Source: an uncultured Anaerocolumna sp.
GTDB taxonomy: Bacteria; Bacillota; Clostridia; Lachnospirales; Lachnospiraceae
DNA: 6,694 bases
NCBI GenBank assembly: GCA_937901695.1
Contig: CALDJN010000159.1
Location: forward strand, 1 to 6,694
Direction: 5' to 3'
The translations under genes were made by a program, and so were the position numbers. Shown piece after piece: positions 1 to 5,438 of the stretch; within the stretch, counting starts at the first letter, position 1; each line of letters opens with the position of its first letter. The notes under the pieces were generated by a model that was not told the DNA's origin, ran no database searches, and was given only the letters and a program-made list of their open reading frames with translations.

Positions 1-52
1 GCGACCTCTTGATCCCAAATCAAGCGCTCTAGCCAAGCTGAGCCACACCCCG
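1..52 (-). tRNA. tRNA-Pro (anticodon UGG), 3' part cut off by the window edge
   Basis: Read on the minus strand, the gene begins CGGGGTGT at 52 (5' acceptor strand). It continues with a D-arm (GGCTCAGC...GAGC) and an anticodon arm CTTGA-TTTGGGA-TCAAG. The seven-base loop places TGG at positions 34-36, so the tRNA reads proline codons. The variable region begins AGGTCGC, where the window ends, so the T-arm, the 3' acceptor strand and any encoded CCA are missing. The identity rests on the intact anticodon stem-loop and the match to bacterial tRNA-Pro. Other tRNA genes could follow to the left, outside the window. Confidence 0.93.
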
Positions 53-73
53 TTTTTCTCACAACAATGATAG

Positions 74-102
74 ATTATACAGCGTTTAATCTTCTTTGTC
101 AA
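74..102 (-). promoter_or_regulatory. Consensus sigma-A promoter of the tRNA-Pro gene
   Basis: On the minus strand a perfect -35 TTGACA (97-102) and a perfect -10 TATAAT (74-79) are separated by exactly 17 bases. Transcription would start near 67, about 15 bases before the mature tRNA 5' end at 52. A fully consensus promoter is typical of stable-RNA genes. No G+C-rich stringent discriminator is visible; the stretch after the -10 is CTATCATTG. Confidence 0.9.
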
Positions 103-195
103 TAGAAAAATGTATCAAAATTGTAAATCAGTAAAAATTTGTATAAATAATCTTATTTGATTTTTCTTGACCTATTTTTAATTATTCTATTTGAT

Positions 196-225
196 GGAAT
201 TTACCTTTTGAAAGAGGAATTTACC
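196..225. repeat. Short direct repeat GGAATTTACC, two copies
   Basis: GGAATTTACC occurs at 196-205 and again at 216-225, a 20-base period. The pair is also bracketed by an inverted TGGAAT/ATTCCA (195-200, 226-231). It lies in the AT-rich stretch between the tRNA promoter and the small membrane-protein gene, where I see no coding sequence. It may be chance in AT-rich DNA; no role is assigned. Confidence 0.35.
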
Positions 226-268
226 ATTCCAACCAACTATTTTCCTGATAAGGTTAAATTCAAAACTG

Positions 269-302
269 TAAGCTGGCTCTTCCTTTAGAGAATACCAGCT
301 TA
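269..302 (-). terminator. Hairpin downstream of the small membrane-protein gene, possible pyr operon terminator
   Basis: An inverted repeat TAAGCTGG...CCAGCTTA (269-276 and 295-302) is extended inward by CTCT/AGAG (277-280, 287-290), with a 4-base bulge and a 6-base loop. It begins 34 bases past the stop codon of the small gene at 336. On the minus strand it is followed by CAGTTTTG, a short and interrupted T tract, so it would be a weak intrinsic terminator. No better candidate lies between pyrE and the tRNA promoter. Confidence 0.45.
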
Positions 303-335
303 TTACATATAATTATATAACTTTTAGATTGACAA

Positions 336-488
336 TTAAAATAGTATTTCCGATTTTTTCTTTAGTAGCTTTCCACCACTTATTATCATTAGTACTCCAC
401 TTACAATACCAGCCACAATAAGCAAAATTCCCATGACTAAATTACCGATACCTACTGACTTCATAGTTGTATAGATTTTCTCACTCAT
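336..488 (-). CDS. Small single-pass membrane protein of unknown function, 50 aa
   Basis: This 50-codon frame runs from an ATG at 488 to TAA at 336. The product starts MSEKIYTTMKSVG and ends LLKKKSEILF. Residues about 14-38 are one continuous hydrophobic, glycine-rich segment (GNLVMGILLIVAGIVSGVLMIIS), followed by the basic stretch KLLKKK, so it should span the membrane once with the lysine-rich C-terminus probably inside. The ATG is preceded by GTAGGAAAT, a reasonable ribosome binding site. The gene starts 106 bases after the pyrE stop, on the same strand, with no obvious terminator between, so it may be the last gene of the pyr transcript. The amphipathic start, clean transmembrane segment, basic tail and binding site argue for a real gene. 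I cannot name a family with confidence, and a link to pyrimidine synthesis is not implied. Confidence 0.7.
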   Translation of the reverse strand: MSEKIYTTMKSVGIGNLVMGILLIVAGIVSGVLMIISGGKLLKKKSEILF

Positions 489-594
489 ATTTCCTACCAG
501 CCTTTCTAGAATCTTTTACATTTACTAGTTAGCTTTTATTAGAATCACGCCAAGATTATATATGCTCTAAGCTGTGAATCATATTAGCAACTTC

Positions 595-1272
595 TTATCT
601 TTCTGCACCATACTGCTTATAATATGCATCAATTGCAGCTTTTAACGTATCATCTATTATGATGTTTCCATTATAAGGCTTATTATATAAATGTTCAACT
701 ACTTCTTCCATAGTAACGATAGAAGTTGCCTTTATTCCGTAAGTTTCTTCAATTTCTACTAATGCACTTTTACTTCCCTGACCTTTTTCCATACGGTCTA
801 CAGAAACCACAAGTCCAATTACATCTACGTCACCTTGCGCCTTTAATATTGGCATGGTTTCCCCTATGGAAGTTCCTGCTGTAGTTACATCTTCAATTAT
901 AATAATTCTATCTTTATCTTTAATAGGGCTTCCAAGAAGGATACCTTTATCGCCATGATCTTTTACTTCTTTGCGGTTTGAGCAGTATCCAATTTCTTTA
1001 TTATAAAATTCACTAATTGCCATGGAGGCTGCTACACTTAACGGAATTCCTTTATAAGCTGGTCCAAATAGAATATCAAAATCCAGTCCAAAACGCTCCT
1101 TAATCGCTTTACTGTAATATTCACCTAGTTTTCTTAATTGGAAACCGGTGCGGTAAAATCCTGCGTTAATGAAGAAAGGTGTTTTTCTTCCGCTCTTCGT
1201 GTTAAAATCACCAAATTTTAACACTCCACAATCTACCATGAATTCTATAAACTCTTTTTTGTATTGTTCCAT
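595..1272 (-). CDS. pyrE: Orotate phosphoribosyltransferase
   Basis: PyrE (EC 2.4.2.10) joins orotate to phosphoribosyl pyrophosphate (PRPP), giving orotidine 5'-monophosphate and pyrophosphate. It is the fifth step of de novo UMP synthesis and acts in the cytoplasm as a dimer. The 225-residue product has the normal family length. Visible motifs are an N-terminal KSGRKTPFFINAG (26-38), the catalytic loop NRKEVKDHGDKG (99-110) with its lysines and histidine, and the PRPP loop RIIIIEDVTTAGTSI (122-136). The ATG at 1272 is preceded by AGGAGG with a 6-base gap, a near-ideal ribosome binding site, so the start is secure. It lies 184 bases downstream of pyrD on the same strand. The gap contains tandem repeats but no clear terminator or promoter, so co-transcription with pyrK-pyrD is likely. 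The strong ribosome binding site means it does not depend on coupling to pyrD. Confidence 0.96.
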   Translation of the reverse strand: MEQYKKEFIEFMVDCGVLKFGDFNTKSGRKTPFFINAGFYRTGFQLRKLGEYYSKAIKERFGLDFDILFGPAYKGIPLSVAASMAISEFYNKEIGYCSNRKEVKDHGDKGILLGSPIKDKDRIIIIEDVTTAGTSIGETMPILKAQGDVDVIGLVVSVDRMEKGQGSKSALVEIEETYGIKATSIVTMEEVVEHLYNKPYNGNIIIDDTLKAAIDAYYKQYGAER

Positions 1273-1307
1273 TTTGTTCCTCCTAGTTTATATTAAATTA
1301 TTGCTAT

Positions 1308-1421
1308 GCTTCATTTTCCCTTTATTTCATTTTCTTACTATTTCATTTTCTTACTATTTCAACTTCTTACTGTTTAAAAATCTAACTGTTTCAACCTTTT
1401 GCACTGTTTCACCCTTTTACT
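1308..1421. repeat. Seven tandem copies of a degenerate 16-base repeat between pyrD and pyrE
   Basis: On the plus strand contiguous units run at 1308-1323, 1324-1339, 1340-1355, 1356-1371, 1372-1387, 1388-1405 (18 bases) and 1406-1421. Units two and three are identical (ATTTCATTTTCTTACT). The others vary around that consensus: GTTTCACCCTTTTACT for the last, GTTTAAAAATCTAACT for the fifth. Read in the pyr mRNA direction the unit is AGTAAGAAAATGAAAT, purine-rich and poorly structured. The period of 16 is not a multiple of three and the unit contains stops, so it does not encode a repeated peptide. The block fills most of the untranslated stretch between the pyrD stop and the pyrE ribosome binding site. 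A perfect palindrome ATTAAATATTTAAT (1422-1435) abuts its pyrD side. Confidence 0.85.
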
Positions 1422-1456
1422 ATTAAATATTTAATTATTCATCGTCCATTCTCTCT

Positions 1457-2359
1457 TTACTTTACGCAGCCAATCAAATCATTAATATCTTCTACATGGT
1501 ATTTTTTCATATATTCTTCGATACCAGTAATTACATCCTGAGTAGCTGTAGGGTTGGTAAAGTTAGCTGTTCCCAATGCAACAGCAGTTGCTCCTGCCAT
1601 AATAAATTCAATGGCATCCTCACCTGTCATAATTCCGCCCATTCCTATAATAGGAATCTTAACTGCACTGGCTGCCTGATAAACCATACGGACCGCAATA
1701 GGTTTTACAGCAGGACCTGATAACCCACCGGTTTTATTGGCGAACTGAAAAGCTCTCTTATGAATATCAATCTTCATACCAGTAAGTGTATTGATTAAGG
1801 ATAGTGCATCTGCACCTGCTGCTTCTGCTGCTTTGGCTGTTTCGGTAATATCGGTTACATTTGGACTTAGCTTCATAATAATAGGTTGTTTTGCACGTTT
1901 CTTCAGCTCTTTCGTAATATTCTCAACTGCAAAACAATTCTGACCAAAGGCAATTCCACCTTCTTTTACATTTGGACATGAGATATTAATTTCTAACATA
2001 TCCACGTCATAATCTGCCAGCCTTTCCACAACCTCACAGTAATCTTCCGTTGTTTTTCCACATACATTTACAATTACTTTTGTATCATAATCAAGTAAGA
2101 AGGGCAAATCCCTTTTTACAAATACGTCAACGCCAGGATTTTGTAAACCAATTGCATTTAACATACCACTATGAGTTTCAGCAATTCTAGGTGTTGGGTT
2201 TCCAATCCATGGTACATTGGATACACCCTTTGTTGTTACAGCTCCTAGTTTATTTAAGTCAACAAACTGGCTATATTCTAAACCGGAACCAAAGGTACCG
2301 GAAGCAGTTGTTACAGGATTCTTCCATTCAACACCTGCTATTTTAACTTTCGTATTCAT
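1457..2359 (-). CDS. pyrD: Dihydroorotate dehydrogenase, class 1B catalytic subunit (NAD-dependent type)
   Basis: PyrD oxidises dihydroorotate to orotate on FMN. In class 1B enzymes the electrons pass to NAD+ through the partner PyrK, encoded just upstream. From the ATG at 2359 the protein has 300 residues, the usual size. It shows the TIM-barrel motifs: TASGTFGSG (18-26), VTTKGV (41-46), NAIGLQNPG (68-76), NISCPN (125-130) with the catalytic cysteine 128 typical of class 1, IMKLSPN (161-167), GGLSGPA (211-217), and the FMN-phosphate segments GMGGI (239-243) and GTANF (263-267). The reading frame is open to a GTG at 2422, but that adds 21 unconserved residues (MYIGINYL...) and has no ribosome binding site. 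MNTKVKIAGVEWKNP is the familiar N-terminus. The AGGAG for the chosen ATG is 13 bases away, longer than ideal. Confidence 0.96.
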   Translation of the reverse strand: MNTKVKIAGVEWKNPVTTASGTFGSGLEYSQFVDLNKLGAVTTKGVSNVPWIGNPTPRIAETHSGMLNAIGLQNPGVDVFVKRDLPFLLDYDTKVIVNVCGKTTEDYCEVVERLADYDVDMLEINISCPNVKEGGIAFGQNCFAVENITKELKKRAKQPIIMKLSPNVTDITETAKAAEAAGADALSLINTLTGMKIDIHKRAFQFANKTGGLSGPAVKPIAVRMVYQAASAVKIPIIGMGGIMTGEDAIEFIMAGATAVALGTANFTNPTATQDVITGIEEYMKKYHVEDINDLIGCVK

Positions 2360-2432
2360 TTCTTTAACTTCTCTCCTATCTTTCCTGTGGGGAATAATCA
2401 AATAGTTTATACCTATATACACATATTTATTA

Positions 2433-2461
2433 TTGATAAACTATACTTACTTCATTCTCAA
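2433..2461 (-). promoter_or_regulatory. Possible weak internal promoter ahead of pyrD
   Basis: In the 194-base pyrK-pyrD gap, the minus strand has TTGAGA (2456-2461) and TATCAA (2433-2438) separated by 17 bases. The -35 matches consensus at five of six positions and the -10 at four of six. A transcript from here would have a leader of about 65 bases to the pyrD ATG at 2359. The gap is unusually long for genes whose products form one complex, which makes an internal promoter plausible. AT-rich DNA yields such matches often, so this is tentative. Confidence 0.3.
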
Positions 2462-2553
2462 TTTTTAATGTCTCTATTTTAATTACATTACTATTTTATA
2501 TATAATATTAACCTCACTAGGGAAGGACTTACCTGTTTTAGCTGGAGTTTTAG

Positions 2554-3321
2554 CTATAATTCAACTTCTTCCGCATAAAATACAGGTCCTTCTTTACAAA
2601 TTCGCTTATTATTTACATGGGTATGATGGTCAACTTCTTTTGATTTACATACACAAGCTAAACAAGCTCCTATACCGCAAGCCATCCTTTCTTCCATGGA
2701 TATTTGTGCTTTGATATCATTCTCTAAAGCGAATGCTTTTACACCACGAAGCATTGGAGTTGGTCCGCAGGCAAATATAATATCACCCTCTATGTTATTC
2801 GCCTTTATAGCGTCTATTACATTGCCTTTCGTTCCTGCACTGCCATCTTCTGTAGATAAATAAACTTGCCCGTACGGTTTAAATTCTTCATTTAAAAATG
2901 TTTCATCACGATAACCCAGTACAATTTGCTTTTCGCAAAATAACTGCTTTGCTAATTCTAGCATAGGAGGTATACCGATTCCTCCTCCGATTAATATTGC
3001 TTTCTTTCCTTCCAGATGGAAGCCATTACCTAAAGGTCCCATTACTTCTATCCTATCAGATACCTTATATTTTGAGAATTCTTCTGTTCCCTTACCAACT
3101 ACACGGTAAACTAATCGCAGCAATCCATTATCTTTATCTAATTCACATATACTAATTGGCCTTGGAAGTAAACGATTCTCGCTCTTGCAATACAAGGACA
3201 AAAACTGACCAGGTTTTGCATTGGCCACAATATCCTCTTCTTTGATCCACATGCTATAGATATCCTCTGTCAATTTCGTAATTGAGGTAATCAAAGCTGC
3301 TTTCTTAAAGGTTTCTGCCAT
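2554..3321 (-). CDS. pyrK: Dihydroorotate dehydrogenase electron transfer subunit (FAD, [2Fe-2S])
   Basis: PyrK carries electrons from the FMN of PyrD via a [2Fe-2S] cluster and FAD to NAD+; together they form the class 1B dihydroorotate dehydrogenase. The 255-residue protein has the normal length and order of parts. These are a ferredoxin-reductase-like FAD domain with RPISI (54-58) and GKGTEEFS (77-84), a nucleotide-binding domain with GGGIGIPPM (112-120) and CGPTPM (185-190), and a C-terminal cluster loop. In that loop C215, C220, C223 and C242 fit the conserved CGIGACLAC...C ligand pattern, and C225 is an extra cysteine. The ATG at 3321 follows AAGGAG with a 10-base gap. It is the first gene of the pyr cluster here, with its own promoter at 3386-3414. 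In many Clostridia pyrF lies immediately upstream of pyrK; here a divergent tetR gene takes that place. Confidence 0.96.
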   Translation of the reverse strand: MAETFKKAALITSITKLTEDIYSMWIKEEDIVANAKPGQFLSLYCKSENRLLPRPISICELDKDNGLLRLVYRVVGKGTEEFSKYKVSDRIEVMGPLGNGFHLEGKKAILIGGGIGIPPMLELAKQLFCEKQIVLGYRDETFLNEEFKPYGQVYLSTEDGSAGTKGNVIDAIKANNIEGDIIFACGPTPMLRGVKAFALENDIKAQISMEERMACGIGACLACVCKSKEVDHHTHVNNKRICKEGPVFYAEEVEL

Positions 3322-3327
3322 AGCTTC

Positions 3328-3360
3328 TCATCTCCTTATTTTAATCCTTCTGCTATTCAT
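3328..3360 (-). CDS. Possible 10-residue leader peptide in the pyrK 5' untranslated region
   Basis: ATG at 3360 opens a frame MNSRRIKIRR ending in TGA at 3328. It is preceded by AAGGA with a 9-base gap, a good ribosome binding site lying just inside the predicted pyrK transcript start. The last codons (AGG AGA TGA) coincide with the AAGGAGATGA ribosome binding site of pyrK, and the stop is 6 bases from the pyrK ATG. A ribosome translating it would occlude, then terminate on, the pyrK initiation region. It contains three arginine AGA/AGG codons plus one more at the end. The spacing is suggestive, but a 33-base ORF can arise by chance; translation is not established. Confidence 0.25.
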   Translation of the reverse strand: MNSRRIKIRR

Positions 3361-3385
3361 TATTACGTTTCCTTAAATCTTACTT

Positions 3386-3414
3386 ATTATAATCGAAATG
3401 CATTGGTTGTACAA
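3386..3414 (-). promoter_or_regulatory. Sigma-A promoter of the pyrK-pyrD-pyrE operon
   Basis: On the minus strand TTGTAC (3409-3414) and a perfect TATAAT (3386-3391) are separated by 17 bases. The predicted start near 3379 gives a leader of about 58 bases before the pyrK ATG at 3321. That is too short for a PyrR-type anti-terminator/terminator attenuator and no such hairpin is visible, so PyrR attenuation at this point is unlikely. The nearest TetR-type dyad is about 150 bases away and should not affect this promoter directly. Confidence 0.82.
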
Positions 3415-3561
3415 GTCTTTCCCAATATTTCATTATATTAAAATAAAAATAAAATAAATCTTATCATTAATTAATGCCAAAAAACGAAGCGGTTTGAACC
3501 CATGAAGGCAAGGCAGATAAAAGGAAGGTGAAATGCACAAGCAAAACTATAACCCACCTTA
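3415..3561. other. Intergenic DNA between the divergent pyrK and tetR promoters, no gene seen
   Basis: No convincing coding frame or RNA gene is visible. The left half is very A/T-rich (runs such as AAAATAAAAATAAAATAAA). The right half has a short palindrome GGTTTGAACC (3491-3500) and a purine-rich segment around 3501-3530. The hexamer CACCTT at 3555-3560 belongs with the TetR-type dyads that begin next to it. Confidence 0.5.
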
Positions 3562-3576
3562 TGACTAACTTAGTCA
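3562..3576. promoter_or_regulatory. Putative TetR operator 1: perfect 15-base dyad
   Basis: TGACTAA-C-TTAGTCA is a perfect palindrome with a single central base, the size and symmetry typical of a TetR-family dimer site. It lies about 20 bases upstream of the -35 of the tetR promoter and is preceded by CACCTT (3555-3560). It shares its half-site with two further dyads at 3587-3603 and 3620-3636; the centres are 26 and 33 bases apart. Confidence 0.7.
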
Positions 3577-3586
3577 AAACTTTATG

Positions 3587-3603
3587 TTGACTAAATTGGT
3601 CAA
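3587..3603. promoter_or_regulatory. Putative TetR operator 2, overlapping the -35 and spacer
   Basis: TTGACTAA-A-TTGGTCAA is a 17-base dyad with one T/G mismatch between half-sites. It is followed on its right by AAGGTG (3603-3608), the inverse of the CACCTT that precedes dyad 1. Dyads 1 and 2 with their flanks therefore form a larger imperfect palindrome, roughly 3555-3608. Its position over the promoter is that of a classic repression site. Confidence 0.7.
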
Positions 3604-3615
3604 AGGTGTTATTCT
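3587..3615 (+). promoter_or_regulatory. Promoter of the tetR-ABC exporter operon
   Basis: TTGACT (3587-3592) and TATTCT (3610-3615) are separated by 17 bases. The predicted start near 3622 gives a leader of about 70 bases to the TTG start of tetR. The -35 and much of the spacer lie inside dyad 2 (3587-3603), and the start site lies inside dyad 3, so a bound regulator would block RNA polymerase. No other promoter was found ahead of the ABC genes, so this one probably drives all three. Confidence 0.75.
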
Positions 3616-3619
3616 ATGT

Positions 3620-3648
3620 TTGACCATCTTAGTCAACTAGTCAAGGTG
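3620..3648. promoter_or_regulatory. Putative TetR operator 3 plus an adjoining half-site
   Basis: TTGACCAT-C-TTAGTCAA (3620-3636) matches dyad symmetry at six of eight pairs and covers the predicted transcription start. It runs directly into another half-site, CTAGTCAAGGTG (3637-3648), giving two tandem TAGTCAA half-sites at 3630-3644. The AAGGTG flank appears here for the third time. Binding here could stabilise repression or hold a second dimer. Confidence 0.6.
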
Positions 3649-3690
3649 GATGTTCCCAATCTTCTTTGACATAGAAAGGAGTTCGTAAAT

Positions 3691-4341
3691 TTGTATGATC
3701 GTTTTGAAAAGTTAGAAGAAGATAAAAAAATGAAAATTATCAATGCAGGTCTTTCTATTTTTGGTGAAAATGGCTACACAAAAGCATCTATTGATAAAAT
3801 CGTAGAAATAGCAGGTATATCAAAAGGGAGTTTATTCTATTATTTTGAATCAAAGAAAAATTTCTTTGTATTCTTATACGTATACTGTGCTAACAAAATG
3901 GAGCATCTTGCTGCAGAAAATGAAACTAATTTTATGGCATATACAGACTTCTTTCAGCGATTAAAAAAAATAGAGTACATCAAAACTGACCTGACCATAA
4001 AATATCCATATATGTATTCTTTCTTAATGAAAGCATATAGCGAGACAGCTCCTGCCGTCAAGAAAGAGATACAAAATATCAATCTACAATACACCCAGGA
4101 TGAAACACTAAAATTTTATGAAAATCTGGATTATTTCAAATTCAAAGACGGTATAAACCCCAAAATGGTAATCCAATTGGTTATATGGTGTTCTGAAGGT
4201 TGTATGAATCAGCTTCTTATGAAAAGGAAAATGAATCCTTATTCAGCCTTTACATTAGAGGAATTAACAGAAATGTTTCAAGTATTTGATTCCTATATGG
4301 AATTATTGCGAAAAAACTTTTATAAAGAAGAATATCTGTAA
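3691..4341 (+). CDS. TetR/AcrR-family transcriptional regulator, probable autorepressor of the exporter operon
   Basis: The 216-residue product is the usual size for the family. Residues about 14-60 form the TetR DNA-binding domain: MKIINAGLSIFGENGYTKASIDKIVEIAGISKGSLFYYFESKKNFF, with the helix-turn-helix near 33-52 and the hallmark GSLFYYFxSKK. The remainder is a helical, variable ligand and dimerisation domain that I cannot assign to a ligand. The start is TTG at 3691, placed 9 bases after AAAGGAG. No ATG lies in frame before residue 14, which would cut into the first helix, so TTG is preferred. Three related dyads overlap its promoter, indicating autoregulation. The ABC ATPase and permease genes follow on the same strand after 173 bases, so the likely job is ligand-relieved repression of that exporter. 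Confidence 0.92.
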   Translation: MYDRFEKLEEDKKMKIINAGLSIFGENGYTKASIDKIVEIAGISKGSLFYYFESKKNFFVFLYVYCANKMEHLAAENETNFMAYTDFFQRLKKIEYIKTDLTIKYPYMYSFLMKAYSETAPAVKKEIQNINLQYTQDETLKFYENLDYFKFKDGINPKMVIQLVIWCSEGCMNQLLMKRKMNPYSAFTLEELTEMFQVFDSYMELLRKNFYKEEYL

Positions 4342-4349
4342 TTGTTAGA

Positions 4350-4428
4350 AGTCAAGGCGGATATTCCGCTTGTCGATAGGCAAGTTTTGCTGACAGGCAA
4401 GCTTTGCTACAGACAATCTTATCCGCTT
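4350..4428. repeat. Stem-loop and repeat-rich spacer between tetR and the ABC ATPase gene
   Basis: The gap between tetR (ends 4341) and the ATPase gene (starts 4515) holds several overlapping repeats. CAAGGCGGATATTCCGCTTG (4353-4372) can fold back with one bulge. AAGGCGGAT (4354-4362) is inversely matched by ATCCGCTT (4421-4428), and TTGTC (4370-4374) region by GACAA (4412-4416). Inside, GGCAAGTTTTGCTGACA and GGCAAGCTTTGCTACAG are near-identical tandem 17-mers. In addition 4350-4367 matches 3639-3656 in the tetR leader at 16 of 18 positions. No terminator T tract follows, so read-through to the ABC genes is expected. From 4429 to 4498 I see nothing assignable. Confidence 0.55.
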
Positions 4429-4514
4429 ACCTTACTTGCTCATAACCTTATTTCCACCATGTGGCAGTTTATAGCCTGTAACAGAATTGATGAACCAGAA
4501 AGGAGAATTTTTAG

Positions 4515-5438
4515 ATGTCAGTCATTGAAATCAATGGTTTAACAAAGGATTATGGAAATCACAAAGGAATATTTAATTTATCATTTCACGTTGAAAAAGG
4601 GGAGGTATTCGGTTACCTTGGTCCAAATGGAGCAGGAAAAACTACAACCATAAGGCATCTTCTGGGTTTTCTTACCCCTGATATAGGAAGTGCTAAAATC
4701 TTAGGAATGGATTGTAGAAAAAATACTGCTGAAATTATGAAGAATTTAGGTTACCTGCCTGCAGAGATTGCATTCTTTGATGGCATGAAGGGTATGGACT
4801 TTTTAAAATTTATGGGAGAAATGCGTGGATTAACGGATACCTCTTACCGTGATAAATTAATTGAAAAGTTCCAGTTAGATTCCAAAGGAACCATCCGTAA
4901 AATGTCAAAAGGTATGAAACAGAAATTAGGAATCGTCTGTGCATTTATGCATGATCCACAAGTATTAATATTAGATGAACCGACCAGTGGATTAGATCCT
5001 CTGATGCAAAATATATTTGCTGAATTAATATTAGAAGAAAAAGCAAAAGGCAAAACCATTCTTATGTCTTCCCATAGCTTTGAAGAAATCGAAAAGACCT
5101 GTGACCGAATCGGAATTATCCGGACAGGAGAATTAGTTGCAACAGAAGATATACATGTACTTAAAACAAAACGCAGAAAGTCCTATATTATTACCTTTGA
5201 CAGTCCTGCTGCTGCCAGTGCATTTGCTAAAACGGATAATTTTGATAAGATTACGTTGGACGGCGCAACTGCTATAGTTGATGTATTAGGAAGTGTTACA
5301 AAATTAATGAAATCTTTAAGTGGCTATACCATCATAGATTTTGATACACAGAAAAACAGCCTGGAAGAAGTCTTTATGCAATATTATGGAACTACTGAGG
5401 CAAAAGGGAATACCACTAAACAAGGAGGTGCAAGATAA
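4515..5438 (+). CDS. ABC transporter ATP-binding protein (exporter type)
   Basis: This is the cytoplasmic nucleotide-binding subunit that powers the membrane permease encoded next to it. In order it shows an aromatic A-loop region (KDYGNHKG, 11-18), Walker A GPNGAGKT (36-43), Q-loop region LPAEIAFFDG (81-90, with no clear glutamine at the usual place), signature SKGMKQK (131-137), Walker B VLILDEP (150-156), D-loop SGLD (158-161) and H-loop histidine 187. The signature SKGMKQK replaces LSGGQ, as is common in ABC-2 exporter ATPases of the CcmA/DrrA type. Residues about 220-307 are the extra C-terminal domain found in this group. The ATG at 4515 follows AAAGGAG by 9 bases. The stop overlaps the permease start by one base (TAATG), implying coupled translation and a fixed partnership. 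With a TetR gene upstream, drug or antimicrobial-peptide export is likely; the substrate is unknown. Confidence 0.94.
   Translation: MSVIEINGLTKDYGNHKGIFNLSFHVEKGEVFGYLGPNGAGKTTTIRHLLGFLTPDIGSAKILGMDCRKNTAEIMKNLGYLPAEIAFFDGMKGMDFLKFMGEMRGLTDTSYRDKLIEKFQLDSKGTIRKMSKGMKQKLGIVCAFMHDPQVLILDEPTSGLDPLMQNIFAELILEEKAKGKTILMSSHSFEEIEKTCDRIGIIRTGELVATEDIHVLKTKRRKSYIITFDSPAAASAFAKTDNFDKITLDGATAIVDVLGSVTKLMKSLSGYTIIDFDTQKNSLEEVFMQYYGTTEAKGNTTKQGGAR

Noticed and set aside
1308..1421. CRISPR array
   Set aside because: The 16-base units are contiguous with no unique spacers and vary between copies, so this is a simple tandem repeat. No cas genes are present.
1169..1426. 85-codon plus-strand frame rich in F, L, S and T
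   Set aside because: It lies antisense to the pyrE 5' end and runs through the T-rich tandem repeats. The composition follows from the repeats, and no ribosome binding site or family resemblance is seen.
1496..1720. Plus-strand frame antisense to pyrD
   Set aside because: Shadow of the highly conserved pyrD coding sequence. The other antisense frames at 2217-2405 (over pyrD) and 4844-5059 (over the ABC ATPase gene) are rejected for the same reason.
2360..2422. Upstream GTG start for pyrD adding 21 residues
   Set aside because: No ribosome binding site precedes the GTG and the added residues are unlike known PyrD N-termini. The ATG at 2359 begins the conserved protein.
3322..3385. PyrR-binding attenuator ahead of pyrK
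   Set aside because: The leader is only about 58 bases and shows no terminator hairpin or anti-terminator pair.
3491..3500. Palindrome GGTTTGAACC as an operator
   Set aside because: It is only 10 bases long, not repeated, unlike the TetR dyads, and not placed over a promoter.
4342..4542. 66-codon plus-strand frame between tetR and the ATPase gene
   Set aside because: It starts at a TTG directly after the tetR stop with no ribosome binding site, is made of intergenic repeats and overlaps the ATPase start out of frame.
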